Of a stretch of 64,000 nucleotides of DNA, positions 8,194 to 16,784 are shown piece after piece. A model generated the notes under the pieces. The model searched no databases. It was given only the letters and a program-made list of their open reading frames with translations, and had not been told where the DNA came from. Position 1 is the first letter of the stretch, and every line of letters begins with the position of its first letter. The stretch is from NCBI GenBank assembly GCA_900104565.1, contig LT629951.1, positions 531,596-595,595 on the forward strand. Direction: 5' to 3'. This DNA comes from Ruminococcaceae bacterium Marseille-P2935 (GTDB lineage Bacteria > Bacillota > Clostridia > Oscillospirales > Ruminococcaceae). A program made the position numbers and the translations under genes.

Positions 8194-8200
8194 AGTGTTA

Positions 8201-8638
8201 CTATTCGAACAATTCACCCAATTCGCTTTGGCAGATGGGCTGAATGCCGCTTTTATTTAATACTTGAATGGCTTTTTCATTATCGGGTACCCGAAAAATC
8301 ATATAAGCACGGTCTTTTTTACGGGTTAAAAATGCGTAGGTATATTCCAGGTTTACATCGTTTTCCCCTAAAATATCCAATACATGGGCAAGACTGCCCG
8401 GTTTGTCTGAAAGTTCAATGGCCAGTACCGGTGTAATGGAAAAAACATACCCGGCATCTTTTAGAATACAGGCGGTTTTGTAGGAATCATCTACAATTAA
8501 GCGCAGAATACCAAAATCCTCAGCATCTGCCAATGAGAGAGCACGCATGTCAATATCATTTTTCTTTAGCAGTTTGGTAAATTCGGCAAGCTGACCCGGC
8601 TTGTTTTCTAAAAAAACTGAAATTTGCTTTACAGTCAT
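8201..8638 (-). CDS. Tandem ACT-domain protein
   Basis: A 145-residue protein made of two ACT modules: residues 1-65 (QISVFLENKPGQLAEFTKLL) and about 70-140 (PVLAIELSDKPGSLAHVLDI). ACT domains bind small ligands, often amino acids, at the NKPG/DKPG turns, both intact here. It lies 16 bases downstream of a phenylacetate-CoA-ligase-type gene. This pairing is common in anaerobic Firmicutes and archaea, often with indolepyruvate:ferredoxin oxidoreductase genes, which are absent from this window. I infer an aromatic-amino-acid sensor acting on the ligase or its pathway. The ligand is unknown. Confidence 0.85.
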   Translation of the reverse strand: MTVKQISVFLENKPGQLAEFTKLLKKNDIDMRALSLADAEDFGILRLIVDDSYKTACILKDAGYVFSITPVLAIELSDKPGSLAHVLDILGENDVNLEYTYAFLTRKKDRAYMIFRVPDNEKAIQVLNKSGIQPICQSELGELFE

Positions 8639-8654
8639 GGGTTTCGCTCCTCTC

Positions 8655-9956
8655 TTAATAAAGTTTACGTTTATCTATAATACGCACTGCTTTTCCTTCA
8701 CTGCGGGCGATGCTCTTGGGTGCTACCAGTTTCACAGCAGCATAAATTCCTAACATGGCCTTTAGAGCTTCGACCAGTTCTTTTTCCCGGGCCGATACCT
8801 GAGAAAGTGCATCAGAGAACATTTCAGGGGTCATTTCTACCTGAACTTCCAGCTTGTCGGAGTTATTCTCCCGGCTTACAATAATCTGGTAGTTGGCAGG
8901 GTAGCCCTTGTTCAGCAGTACAGTTTCAATCTGAGAGGGGAATACATTAACTCCCTTTACAATCAGCATATCATCACTGCGGCCCATAGGTTTGCACATC
9001 TTTACAAGGGTTCTACCGCAGGAGCATTTTTCACGTGTTAATACGCAAATATCGCGGGTGCGGTAACGCAGCATCGGGAACGCTTCTTTGGTAATGCTGG
9101 TGAATACCAGTTCACCCTTTTCGCCATCCGGCAGTACTTTGCCGGTATCGGGGTCAATAATTTCGGCAATAAAGTGGTCTTCATTAATATGCATGCCGGA
9201 CTGTGCGCTGCACTCAAACGCTACACCCGGACCTGAAATTTCGGTAAGGCCGTAAATATCATAGGCTTTAATCCCCAATTTCTCTTCAATATCCCGGCGC
9301 ATTTCTTCGGTCCAGGCTTCGGCGCCAAAAATACCGGCTTTTAATTTCAGTTGGTCTTTTAGTCCCCGCTCGGCAATGCTTTCCCCTAAAAAAGCGGCAT
9401 AAGAGGGGGTGCAGCAGAGAATGGTGGAGCCCAGGTCGCACATAAACTGAATCTGCCTCTCGGTATTGCCCGAGGACATGGGCAGGGTAAGGCAGCCTAC
9501 CTTGTGAGAACCTCCGTTTAGACCGGGGCCCCCGGTAAACAGGCCGTAACCATAGCTTACATGTACTACATCTTCTTTAGTGCCGCCTACCGCCACAATT
9601 GCGCGGGCACAGCACTCATCCCACAAATCAATATCGTGCTGAGTATAAAAAGCAACCACGCGGCGGCCGGTAGTACCACTGGTAGACTGAATACGCACAC
9701 AGTCCTGCAAGGGCATAGCCAAAAGCCCATAAGGGTAGGCGTTTCTTAAGTCGTCCTTGGTAAGAAAGGGTAGTTTATGCAGGTCGTCTACCGATTTAAT
9801 ATCATTGGGAGTTACCTCCTTCTGGTCCATCAGGTCGCGGTAGTAGGGCACATTGTTATAAACGTGGTGTACCGTGTGCACCAGGCGTTCATCCTGCCAT
9901 GCCCTAATCTGTTCCCGAGAGGCACATTCGATCTCGGGCTGAAAATAATTCTGCAT
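8655..9956 (-). CDS. paaK: Phenylacetate-CoA ligase family (AMP-forming) enzyme
   Basis: A 433-residue adenylate-forming enzyme of the PaaK branch, activating an aryl-acetate to its CoA thioester with ATP. Seen: the N-terminal YYRDLMDQ region, P-loop QSTSGTTGRRVV, EAWTEEMRRDIEE and the YGLTEISGPGVAFEC adenylate motif. GELVFTSITKEAFPMLRYRT-type hinge sequence, CSCGRTL cysteines, GRSDDMLIVKGVNVFPSQ and a C-terminal SEGKAVRI lysine region follow. Start: of two ATGs nine bases apart, 9956 has the better distance to GGAAAGGG. With the ACT gene it forms a two-gene operon. In anaerobes such enzymes likely act on aryl acids from Phe/Tyr/Trp fermentation; the true substrate is not shown. Confidence 0.88.
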   Translation of the reverse strand: MQNYFQPEIECASREQIRAWQDERLVHTVHHVYNNVPYYRDLMDQKEVTPNDIKSVDDLHKLPFLTKDDLRNAYPYGLLAMPLQDCVRIQSTSGTTGRRVVAFYTQHDIDLWDECCARAIVAVGGTKEDVVHVSYGYGLFTGGPGLNGGSHKVGCLTLPMSSGNTERQIQFMCDLGSTILCCTPSYAAFLGESIAERGLKDQLKLKAGIFGAEAWTEEMRRDIEEKLGIKAYDIYGLTEISGPGVAFECSAQSGMHINEDHFIAEIIDPDTGKVLPDGEKGELVFTSITKEAFPMLRYRTRDICVLTREKCSCGRTLVKMCKPMGRSDDMLIVKGVNVFPSQIETVLLNKGYPANYQIIVSRENNSDKLEVQVEMTPEMFSDALSQVSAREKELVEALKAMLGIYAAVKLVAPKSIARSEGKAVRIIDKRKLY

Positions 9957-10009
9957 TGTTATCATTCCCTTTCCTTGTATTTTGGGCGCTGATTCTGTTT
10001 TTTTGTTTT

Positions 10010-10038
10010 AGTATATCACGTTTCCAGGTAAGGGTAAA
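10010..10038 (-). promoter_or_regulatory. Promoter of the paaK-ACT operon
   Basis: On the minus strand TTTACC, 17 bases, TATACT, about 50 bases before the start codon of the ligase gene. The -10 is near consensus, the -35 moderate. Confidence 0.55.
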
Positions 10039-10261
10039 TGATTTAAAGATGAAAACGATCCACAAATCTTTTCTTTTTCATACCCTGTATGAGTTTACTC
10101 AGAAATAAAATTTTCTGCCAGCCCTTTTATGCATTCTCAAAAATGGTTGACAGAAAATTTCTATAGCGCGAAGCGCATACGAGAACGCATAAGATGAACC
10201 GATGTGGTTTTTGGCGGCACAGCAATAAGGTATATTCCTATTTGAAAACAGCATAAAACAA

Positions 10262-10297
10262 GAAAAAAGGGCGGAAGTATGACACTTCCGTCCCAAT
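10262..10297 (-). terminator. Terminator after the DUF2461 gene
   Basis: Minus strand: GGGACGGAAGTG pairs with CACTTCCGCCC-type arm (CTTCCGCCC) and is followed by TTTTTTC. It lies about 20 bases after the stop of the DUF2461 gene. The rest of 9966-10261 has only the paaK promoter and no supported gene. Confidence 0.75.
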
Positions 10298-10315
10298 TTT
10301 ATTTGATTACAGTTT

Positions 10316-11026
10316 TTATAGGTAGTATGACTTCGCTGCGCTGTCCTGCCGCTGCTTTTCAGCAGTTGCAAGCAGAAACTGATAAATAGGAGCAAGCAGC
10401 TTGAAATCTTCTGCCAATTTATTGCTTAACTGGGGCGAAAAAAGCAGCTCCGTATCGGAACTCTCGGCGCAAAAACAAATGTTTTTGCGTTGAAGCCAGC
10501 CTTGAAAAGCAGCCGGCGCATCTGGATAGCGGGGTCGTTTATAACAATCCCCCTCCATGTGGAATACCGCCTGCTCCCGGTAGGCCTGGCTGGCTTTAAA
10601 AAAGCTTTTATCGTTTTCTAAAATAAGGCTGCGCATAGTGTCCATATATTCGGGTGATGCATGATAAAAGCCACAGCCATATCCAAAGGTACCATTTGAA
10701 AACAACTCAAAATAATAACCGGGAACAACGGTACCATGCATTTTTCCCCGTTTGAAAACCACCCACATGTTGTCCCGGTAGAGGGACTTGTCTTTAGAAA
10801 AGTGGGTGTCCCGCCGGATTCGGCTGATGGTTTTATCCACCCTGGGGTCGGTCGTGAGAAGATCATCCAGCTCCAGCATGCAGGGGGTGAGCAGCCTTAC
10901 CAGTTCCTGCAGTGGCTCCAGCACATAGCGGGTATAATCTGGTTTGTGTTGGTCAAACCAGGCTTTGCTGTTTTGAAGCCGGTTTTCAAAAAGGAAGTCT
11001 AATGTTGTATTGGAAAATGGCATCAT
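10316..11026 (-). CDS. DUF2461 family protein
   Basis: A 236-residue cytoplasmic protein with the features of the DUF2461/TIGR02453 family. These are an N-terminal FLFENRLQNSKAWFDQHKP segment, the basic ISRIRRDTHFSKDKSLYRDNMWVVF core, and a GYYFELFSNGTFGYGCGFY strand region. The family is widespread in bacteria and has no assigned biochemical activity. It is a single-gene unit followed by its own terminator. The second Met codon is an alternative start three bases later. The tRNA-Leu gene lies about 190 bases upstream on the same strand. Confidence 0.85.
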   Translation of the reverse strand: MMPFSNTTLDFLFENRLQNSKAWFDQHKPDYTRYVLEPLQELVRLLTPCMLELDDLLTTDPRVDKTISRIRRDTHFSKDKSLYRDNMWVVFKRGKMHGTVVPGYYFELFSNGTFGYGCGFYHASPEYMDTMRSLILENDKSFFKASQAYREQAVFHMEGDCYKRPRYPDAPAAFQGWLQRKNICFCAESSDTELLFSPQLSNKLAEDFKLLAPIYQFLLATAEKQRQDSAAKSYYL

Positions 11027-11182
11027 GCCGCCCCCCTTAAGTTTGTCTAACTTCTAGCTGTTCCAAGTTAATACTAGTATATATTAATCAAGCTTTTGGT
11101 AAAGCCCCTTACATTTTTAGTGAACAGTAAGTTTTTAGGAAAGAAGGATGGCCTGTGTTTTCCTGTGACATATTTTGTAAAG

Positions 11183-11217
11183 CAAAAAGGGCTTTCACGT
11201 TTTCGTGAAAACCCTTT
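11183..11217 (-). terminator. Terminator directly after tRNA-Leu
   Basis: Minus strand: AAAAGGGTTTTCACG pairs with CGTGAAAGCCCTTTTT across AAAA, starting at the base after the tRNA CCA end. Confidence 0.85.
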
Positions 11218-11304
11218 TGGTGCCGCTGACCGGACTTGAACCGGTACGATGTTGCCACCGAGGGATTTTAAGTCCCTTGCGTCTGCCTGTTCCGCCACAG
11301 CGGC
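11218..11304 (-). tRNA. tRNA-Leu (anticodon UAA), CCA encoded
   Basis: The minus strand folds as a class II tRNA. Acceptor arm GCCGCTG pairs with CAGCGGC, followed by A and CCA. The anticodon stem AGGGA/TCCCT has loop CTTAAAA (anticodon TAA). A variable arm of leucine type and T-arm CCGGTTCAAGTCCGG complete it. An overlapping frame (MAEQADARDLKSLGG...) is the usual spurious translation of tRNA-Leu. Confidence 0.95.
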
Positions 11305-11586
11305 AAATTTGGAACGAAATAATCATACTATAATAAGAAGTTGAAGTCAAGAGATTGTATAAAATTAAAGAAACTGCCTATCCTTCCTGTAAATACAAAA
11401 AAGTTACAGGCAGCTACCAACTGCCGCCAAAAAAGTTACAAAAAAATATCCAACAGTGTAATAATTTGGAACGAATTCTGAAATATATTATTCATAATTA
11501 TATAGTATGCTTATAGAAACATAAAAAAATTAGTTATTTTGCTACTAATAAATTACAAATAAATTACAAAATATTGCAAAAAAGTA
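11305..11586. other. AT-rich gap upstream of protein B
   Basis: A/T-rich sequence with no gene; two GTTACA-containing segments (around 11403 and 11432, AAAAAGTTACA) form a short direct repeat whose role is unknown. Confidence 0.4.
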
Positions 11587-11615
11587 TTGCAATTGGTTTT
11601 TGGGTGTGCTATTAT
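11587..11615 (+). promoter_or_regulatory. Strong promoter of protein B
   Basis: TTGCAA, exactly 17 bases, TATTAT. The leader then folds a stem at 11629-11661 (GGAAGGAATGG with CCATCCTTCC), followed by the AGGAGG ribosome site, a layout typical of a stabilised, highly expressed mRNA. Confidence 0.75.
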
Positions 11616-11700
11616 ATGGATGTGGTCTGGAAGGAATGGAGTTGGAGAGCCCCATCCTTCCTCACATGATTAAAGTAAAATTTTTTAGGAGGAAATTACA

Positions 11701-12642
11701 ATGAAAAAAGTTATTGCTCTTGTACTTGCTGTTGTAATGGCTCTGGGCATGGCTTCTGTTGCTCTGGCTGTTTACAATCCTGGCAAAACCGAAGAGATTG
11801 GTCTTTCCTTGCTGGGTGATGCCAAACTGTCTGATCTGAGAGTTAAAACCGATTGGGACGAGGGTAAATCCCTGGTTAAAGTTACTCTGGAAGAGAACGA
11901 TGACGGCGATCCCATCATCAAATTAGCTTTTGCTAAAGATTTTGGCACCAAGCTGAACAACCTGAAAGGCGACATCAAAATTACCGATAAATACGGTAAA
12001 GATGCTGCTGAAGCTGGTTTGGTAGAGGTTTCTGTATTCTCCATTGACGATCAGGTAGGCTGGGAGCTCGTAGGAACCTATGAGGAAGGCACCTCCATCG
12101 CTCTGGATGACGTAGACGATACTACCGCTACTGTATACGAGTTCAAAGGCGGCAAATATGATGTTGACTTCACCGTTCCTAACGCTGATGTTCAGTTCTC
12201 TGTTCCTATGTACAAACAGGGCAAAGTAAACATGGCTTACAGCGGCGCTGCTGACAAGAAACTGGTTCTGGCTAACCCGGATGCTGACATCACCTTTGTT
12301 AACTTCCTGGCTGCTCCTTCCTTCGATTACAACGGCGAGCTGAAATTCTTCGGCGATAAAGAAGGCGACGATGCTATCTATGTATATGGTTATGCAGACG
12401 GCAAAGTTACCGACCTGAAACTCACTTACAACGAAGATGACGGCGCTTATGTTCTGAAAACCAACAAACTGGGTGCTTATGTAATCTCTGACAAGAAACT
12501 GGTTTCCGCTCCTGCTACCGGCGACGGTGACAAGGACAACCCGGGAATGGGCGCTAACGACATGGTAAACGTAGCAGTTGTTGCTGCTGTTGTTTCCCTG
12601 GCTGCTGCTGGCGCAGTTGCTTTCAAAAAAGCTTCCAAGTAA
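11701..12642 (+). CDS. Secreted surface protein B, NPGMGA-tail family, probably very abundant
   Basis: A 313-residue paralogue of A and C. A signal peptide (residues 1-23, MKKVIALVLAVVMALGMASV then ALA) is followed by NPGKTEEIGLSLLGD, SDLRVKTDWDEGKSLVKVTL, MYKQGKVNMAYSG, NPDADITFVNFLAAPSFDY, TNKLGAYVISDKKL and the tail NPGMGA (about residue 280)-hydrophobic-KKASK. The middle region is shorter than in A and C. Codon choice is strikingly restricted (GCT, CTG, AAA, GTT, GGC dominate) compared with every neighbour. Together with its strong promoter and leader hairpin this points to very high expression, as for a surface-layer or matrix protein. It has its own promoter and terminator. Function inferred from layout only. 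Confidence 0.9.
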   Translation: MKKVIALVLAVVMALGMASVALAVYNPGKTEEIGLSLLGDAKLSDLRVKTDWDEGKSLVKVTLEENDDGDPIIKLAFAKDFGTKLNNLKGDIKITDKYGKDAAEAGLVEVSVFSIDDQVGWELVGTYEEGTSIALDDVDDTTATVYEFKGGKYDVDFTVPNADVQFSVPMYKQGKVNMAYSGAADKKLVLANPDADITFVNFLAAPSFDYNGELKFFGDKEGDDAIYVYGYADGKVTDLKLTYNEDDGAYVLKTNKLGAYVISDKKLVSAPATGDGDKDNPGMGANDMVNVAVVAAVVSLAAAGAVAFKKASK

Positions 12643-12680
12643 TTTAATTTAAGTTACAGGAACTGATTTAAAGCTTAATA

Positions 12681-12718
12681 AAAAGGCCCTGGCTTCTCTC
12701 CAAGCCGGGGCCTTTTTC
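12681..12718 (+). terminator. Terminator after protein B
   Basis: AAAAGGCCCTGGCTT pairs with AAGCCGGGGCCTTTTT around CTCTCC. Degenerate versions of the same sequence precede A (6204) and C (12960), marking the duplication history. Confidence 0.85.
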
Positions 12719-12956
12719 TGTTGCAATTTATCTCTTCATAAAAAGTAATAGGAAGTAAGCAGAGTAACTGCAATTAAAATAGAATAATTTGGGGAAACAT
12801 CGGCGCGATTGCCCTTTTGCAGTTTTATACTGACCGCAGCATCTGTTGCTGAAAAACAGATGCTGTTCAGCATTATGGTTCTAATATTATTATGGTTGCT
12901 ATGGTTGTATTGGCAGAAGCAGTTAAAACTATAAAGACAGTTGCGGTATTGTGAAA

Positions 12957-13220
12957 AAGGTCTCCTGGCTTCTATTTTGACAGGACCTTTTTATTTGCCG
13001 TTTTTACATGATAATGTTGTGTAAAAACTTTAAAAATAAAGGATAGTCTACTGATCACAAATAAAATTATAATAAGTAAAAAAACTTATGACCAGAGACC
13101 GTAAATGCTAAAAAGAATCGAAAGGTTCTTGTAGAAAAAATCAATAGAAAAAATTGGCAAATCTTGGTACAATTACTATGACACAGAACAAATGTGTCTG
13201 AAAAATAAGGAGGGTAAAAA
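12957..13220 (+). repeat. Duplicated upstream region (copy 2, before protein C)
   Basis: This is the counterpart of 6195-6456, starting in a degenerate terminator and ending at TAAGGAGGGTAAAAA before the ATG of C. The bases 12719-12956 before it show no gene. Confidence 0.85.
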
Positions 13221-14216
13221 ATGAAAAAACTCATGGCGCTTGTGCTGGCACTTGTGTTGGCATTGGGCATGGCTACAGTTGCATTTGCGGACCTTATTGC
13301 AAACCCCGGTAAAACCTACAACATCCAGTTAGAACTGGCAGACGGGGTAAAAATTTCTGATTTGCGTGTAAAAACAGATTTTTCTGAGGGTAAATCTGCG
13401 GTAAAGGTTACCTTGGACACCAACGACTTGGGTGACCCGATCATCAAATTTGTATTTGCCGAAAACTTTGATGTAAAAAATACCAAATGGGAAGGCACTG
13501 TAACCATTACTGACAAATATGGCAAGCCTGCAGTAAATCAGGTATTGGATTGGACCGTGTCCAGTGATGGAATGGAGCTGGACCCCTATGTTGATTTTAC
13601 CGATTTTGATGAAGCTGTTCTGACCATTCTGCCAGGTGCTGAAATTGGTTGGGATGCAGGCATTGATGTTGATTGGACAGAGCTGAACGAAGAATTATGG
13701 CCTGCTGATGCAGATGATGTGGTGCCGACCGTAGTAAACTTTAAAAAAGAAGTAGAGAAAATGCAGCTGAAGCTGGATGGCATTGACGCCCAAATTGACT
13801 TTAAAATGTTTGAGCAGGGCAAAGTGAACTTGGCATTCAATACAGTTCCAGACAAAGCCTTAATGACTGCAAACCCGGATGCTGACATCAGTGCTCTAAA
13901 TTTCCTGGCAAAGCCAACCCTGGACTTTGTAGGAGATTTAAAATTCTTTGGCGAAAAGGATAAAACCTTTGTGTACCTGTATAACGATGGCAAGCTGACT
14001 GATGCCAAAGCTGAGTGGAGCGAAGATGACCAGGCTTATATTGTAAAAACCAATAAGCTGAGCTCCTATGTAGTTTCCAATATTAAATTAGAAGCAGCTT
14101 CTGCAGCTGATGGTGACAAAGACAACCCGGGCATGGGCGCTAACAACATAATCAGTGTTATGGTTGTAGCATCCCTGGCAGTGGTTTCCAGCGGTGTTGC
14201 TGTGCTGAAACACTAA
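13221..14216 (+). CDS. Secreted surface protein C, NPGMGA-tail family
   Basis: A 331-residue protein, sister of A. It has a nearly identical signal peptide (MKKLMALVLALVLALGMATV then AFA), LIANPGKTYNIQLELADG, LRVKTDFSEGKSAVKVTLDT, WTELNEELW, VEKMQLKLDGIDAQIDFKMF, EQGKVNLAFN, NPDADISALNFLAKPTLDF, LKFFGEKDKTFVYLY, TNKLSSYVVSN and a tail NPGMGANN (about residue 302). The tail's hydrophobic segment ends VLKH, a weaker basic end than in A, B and E. It is transcribed from its own duplicated upstream region and followed by a terminator. An exported, probably wall-linked protein; activity unknown. Confidence 0.9.
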   Translation: MKKLMALVLALVLALGMATVAFADLIANPGKTYNIQLELADGVKISDLRVKTDFSEGKSAVKVTLDTNDLGDPIIKFVFAENFDVKNTKWEGTVTITDKYGKPAVNQVLDWTVSSDGMELDPYVDFTDFDEAVLTILPGAEIGWDAGIDVDWTELNEELWPADADDVVPTVVNFKKEVEKMQLKLDGIDAQIDFKMFEQGKVNLAFNTVPDKALMTANPDADISALNFLAKPTLDFVGDLKFFGEKDKTFVYLYNDGKLTDAKAEWSEDDQAYIVKTNKLSSYVVSNIKLEAASAADGDKDNPGMGANNIISVMVVASLAVVSSGVAVLKH

Positions 14217-14226
14217 GATAATCCTT

Positions 14227-14259
14227 AAAAGCCTGACCTTATCTGGTCAGGCTTTTTTT
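14227..14259 (+). terminator. Terminator after protein C
   Basis: AAGCCTGACC pairs with GGTCAGGCTT around TTATCT, then TTTTTT. Confidence 0.9.
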
Positions 14260-14744
14260 ATGCAGCCCGTGTAAAACAGCCAGTCCGTTTTCATGGAATT
14301 TGCATTTTGCCCGGAATAATCGCCCGGAGCTCTCATACAACCTTTAAGTTGATATAGAGGTCAGCGCGAGAGCTGCAGCAGTTTTTAAGTTCAGCCAGGG
14401 TATAGCCTTTATCAACATATAGTAAAAAAGCTGACCCTCTGCTAAACGGGTTCAGGTGTGTTATTTATTACCAATTTCTTAAATTATCCTAATTTTTCCA
14501 AGATACTCTATAACTCCGAAGGAAAATAGTGTATAATGACGGTAAATCAGTGTGATACTTTCATTGTATGATGTAGTCAGCAAATCGGCAGGGGTAACCT
14601 ACCGTTACACTAAAATTGCAGAAGTTGACTATGTACAAAAAGAAAGGCCGCCCAAACGGGCAAGCGCGCGGTAGCTGCCGTGTGGCTTCAAACCGTTTTG
14701 GTCCCAAGTTTTTAGTATAAGCACAAGTTTGAGGAGGAGTCATC
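14260..14744. other. Gap between surface genes C and D
   Basis: About 485 bases without a supported gene. A TATAAT at about 14532 could be the -10 of the D promoter but has no good -35. The GAGGAGG ribosome site of D lies at its end. Confidence 0.4.
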
Positions 14745-15701
14745 ATGAAAAAACTGCTTTGTGTTTTAATCGCCATTGTCATGCTGGCAGCTATGCCGGT
14801 AATAGCGCTTGCAGCTCCCGACGTAGGGGTGGAGTATGCCGGCAATATGGAATACCTTCCTGGTGTGACCTATTCTTTGGAGATTTACCTTACTGGTAAT
14901 TATGACGATTTTGAGGATGATTATCGGTTGGGAGTAGACGTGCTGAGCGGAAAAAGTTATATGGAGTTTATTCGAGTGGTAAAAGTAAGCTCGGATGAAT
15001 ATACCTTGCAGTTTAAGCCAAAGGCCTATTCGTCAGCCGGAACCCGTGATACAGAATTTGAAGTATATATTGCTGACCGTTCAAATGGGGATCGCGTTGC
15101 ATCCAGTGGCTCCGATACGATTACGATTGGTTATGGAAGCCGTACTACTGTAAACGACCCTGATCACTATGTTTACAATGTTGCCCCGGTTATCCGCTTT
15201 GACCCGGATTTGGACCATATTATGCTGCATTTTGAAAACAACGCTGCATTTGACGTACGTCTGTATCAACAAAGCCAGGTTAACCTGGCGATTGATACCT
15301 CCGTTATAAAAGAAATAGAAGTTGCGAATCAAAGTGCTACTTTAGAGTTTATGAATTTTGTTGCAAACCCGTCCTTTGACTTTGTAGGAACCCTATACTA
15401 TCCCTCCAGCACTGCAAAATATGCGTACCAAATTACCAGTTCGGGGCTGAAAAAATTAAATGCTACCCTTGGAAGCGGCAGTATTATGTTCAACACCAGC
15501 CAGCTGGGCAGCTATGTTTTTTCCAATAAACCTTTAAATGGGGCTTCCACTGCCTCCGCGGACCCCACCAAGCCAGCAGTACCTACCACTGGTGAAGATG
15601 GAAAAAATAATCCTGCAATGGGTGCGGCCAATCTGTTTGGGTCGATTGCTGTTGTTGGCATGATGGCGATTACTGCAACCGTGTTAGGCAAGAAAAAGTA
15701 A
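14745..15701 (+). CDS. Secreted surface protein D, divergent NPAMGA-tail member
   Basis: A 318-residue exported protein. The signal peptide is MKKLLCVLIAIVMLAAMPVI followed by ALA. The N-terminal half (residues 25-150) differs from A-C, but the second half keeps the family pattern. It has VRLYQQSQVNLAID in place of YKQGKVN, ATLEFMNFVANPSFDFVG in place of the NFLANP block, and TSQLGSYVFSNKPLNG in place of NKLGAYV. The tail is NPAMGA (about residue 289)-hydrophobic-GKKK. The retained blocks define what is constant in the family: the segment just before the tail plus the tail. Strong ribosome site GAGGAGG. Function unknown. Confidence 0.85.
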   Translation: MKKLLCVLIAIVMLAAMPVIALAAPDVGVEYAGNMEYLPGVTYSLEIYLTGNYDDFEDDYRLGVDVLSGKSYMEFIRVVKVSSDEYTLQFKPKAYSSAGTRDTEFEVYIADRSNGDRVASSGSDTITIGYGSRTTVNDPDHYVYNVAPVIRFDPDLDHIMLHFENNAAFDVRLYQQSQVNLAIDTSVIKEIEVANQSATLEFMNFVANPSFDFVGTLYYPSSTAKYAYQITSSGLKKLNATLGSGSIMFNTSQLGSYVFSNKPLNGASTASADPTKPAVPTTGEDGKNNPAMGAANLFGSIAVVGMMAITATVLGKKK

Positions 15702-15716
15702 GACCAATTAACTAAA

Positions 15717-15748
15717 AAAGAAAAGGCCTGCTGAGCAGGCCTTTTCTT
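15717..15748. terminator. Terminator after protein D
   Basis: AAAAGGCCTGCT and AGCAGGCCTTTT form a nearly loopless hairpin, T-rich on both sides, so it may work in both directions. Confidence 0.8.
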
Positions 15749-16784
15749 ATCATTGTTGTGGAAACCACTGGCTCTGCCGGTGGAAGTATGCCGTAAAAAA
15801 GCTTTAGCCAGGGGCAGCAAGCGAAGCGAGTTGCCAACAAACGGGCTGGTAGATTAGCAGAAATGGTTGTTAAGTGGGTGCATTGCCCGTTTACGGGCGG
15901 CAGGGTACTTGACGCAAGTGACGAAATGTTCCATGCCTCTTAAGAGGTGTGCCAGTAATATGCCATTCCAGGGCTGGTGCATACCTCGCGTTTAACGCGT
16001 GGTTTTGATTTGATTTTTATATTTGGCCATGATAAAATATTTGTGGCCAGCAGCCCAAGGATTGTTTCAAGAAAATTGACATTTTGTTACAGACGGCAGT
16101 GAGCAACTAGTCAAAAAAACGCAGATTACCTGCCGTTTTCCGAGGATTTTAACACAGCAGACGCCTTCATTTATAGAGAAAGACTAGAATTTCGATACCA
16201 ATAGTCCCTAATATACTGCCGGAAATGCTTTGCACAAGATTTGACCATGCGGCAAATAAACCATTTGCCATATGCATAAAGAAGAGCCGTGAATGCTTTT
16301 CGCTTGCAGTACATAAAGGCGTTTGTTTAGCCTATAAATTTTACAACCAACCCTCTCTTGGCAGGCCTAATATAAAAGGGCTTATGCCCTAAGAGGGACT
16401 GATATTTTATAAAGGCAACCCAAGGGCAGTTGAGATACTTATTTGGCCCCTATAGCCTGCTGGTAATTATAATTTATGTTGCGGGTCGATACCAAAAGGG
16501 CAGCGCGCTACACAAGAGTGCAGACGTCTTCCCCCGGTAGACGACGTACCGAACACTCACACACAAAGGATGCACCCGGGCTGAGGGGGGGACAAGCAGT
16601 CAGTGCGGTTCCCTATGGGTATATTTGCCGTATCTTTGGGCCCTATGTTCTGTCCCCTTTGTATTTAGCGGTAAAATCGGTTACTCTATCTTTAACTTTA
16701 TCCTTATTCCAGGGCTGTTTGATGACCCCTTAGGGGATTTTTATAAGGCAGTCATAGAGATTAATTAAAGGGCGGTTTATTCCT
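15749..16784. other. One-kilobase non-coding region rich in short palindromes
   Basis: No frame here looks like a gene. Between 15805 and 16010 short palindromes follow one another: GGCAGCAAGCGAAGCGAGTT-type, GCCCGTTTACGGGC, CCTCTTAAGAGG and CGCGTTTAACGCG. Further right are CCCCTTAGGGG followed by ATTTTT (16725-16742), a possible weak terminator just before the polymerase gene, and a GC-rich patch at 16490-16600. It may hold a structured RNA or decayed elements; I cannot assign it. Confidence 0.4.

Larger units (their letters stand above)
7537..8200. other. Intergenic stretch downstream of protein A
   Basis: Besides the two terminators, the micro-ORF pair and the palindrome at 8158-8193, this segment has ATCACCC boxes at 7807-7857. 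There AAATCACCC occurs twice and forms a hairpin with GGGTGATTT, related to boxes at 6111-6144. No larger gene is supported. Confidence 0.5.

Noticed and set aside
11074-11298. 74-codon minus-strand frame MAEQADARDLKSLGG...
   Set aside because: It is the well-known false translation of a tRNA-Leu gene; the tRNA structure and terminator explain the sequence.
16476-16733. 85-codon frame before the EpsG-like gene
   Set aside because: Basic, low-complexity start with no ribosome site or homology that I can see; likely chance frame in non-coding DNA.
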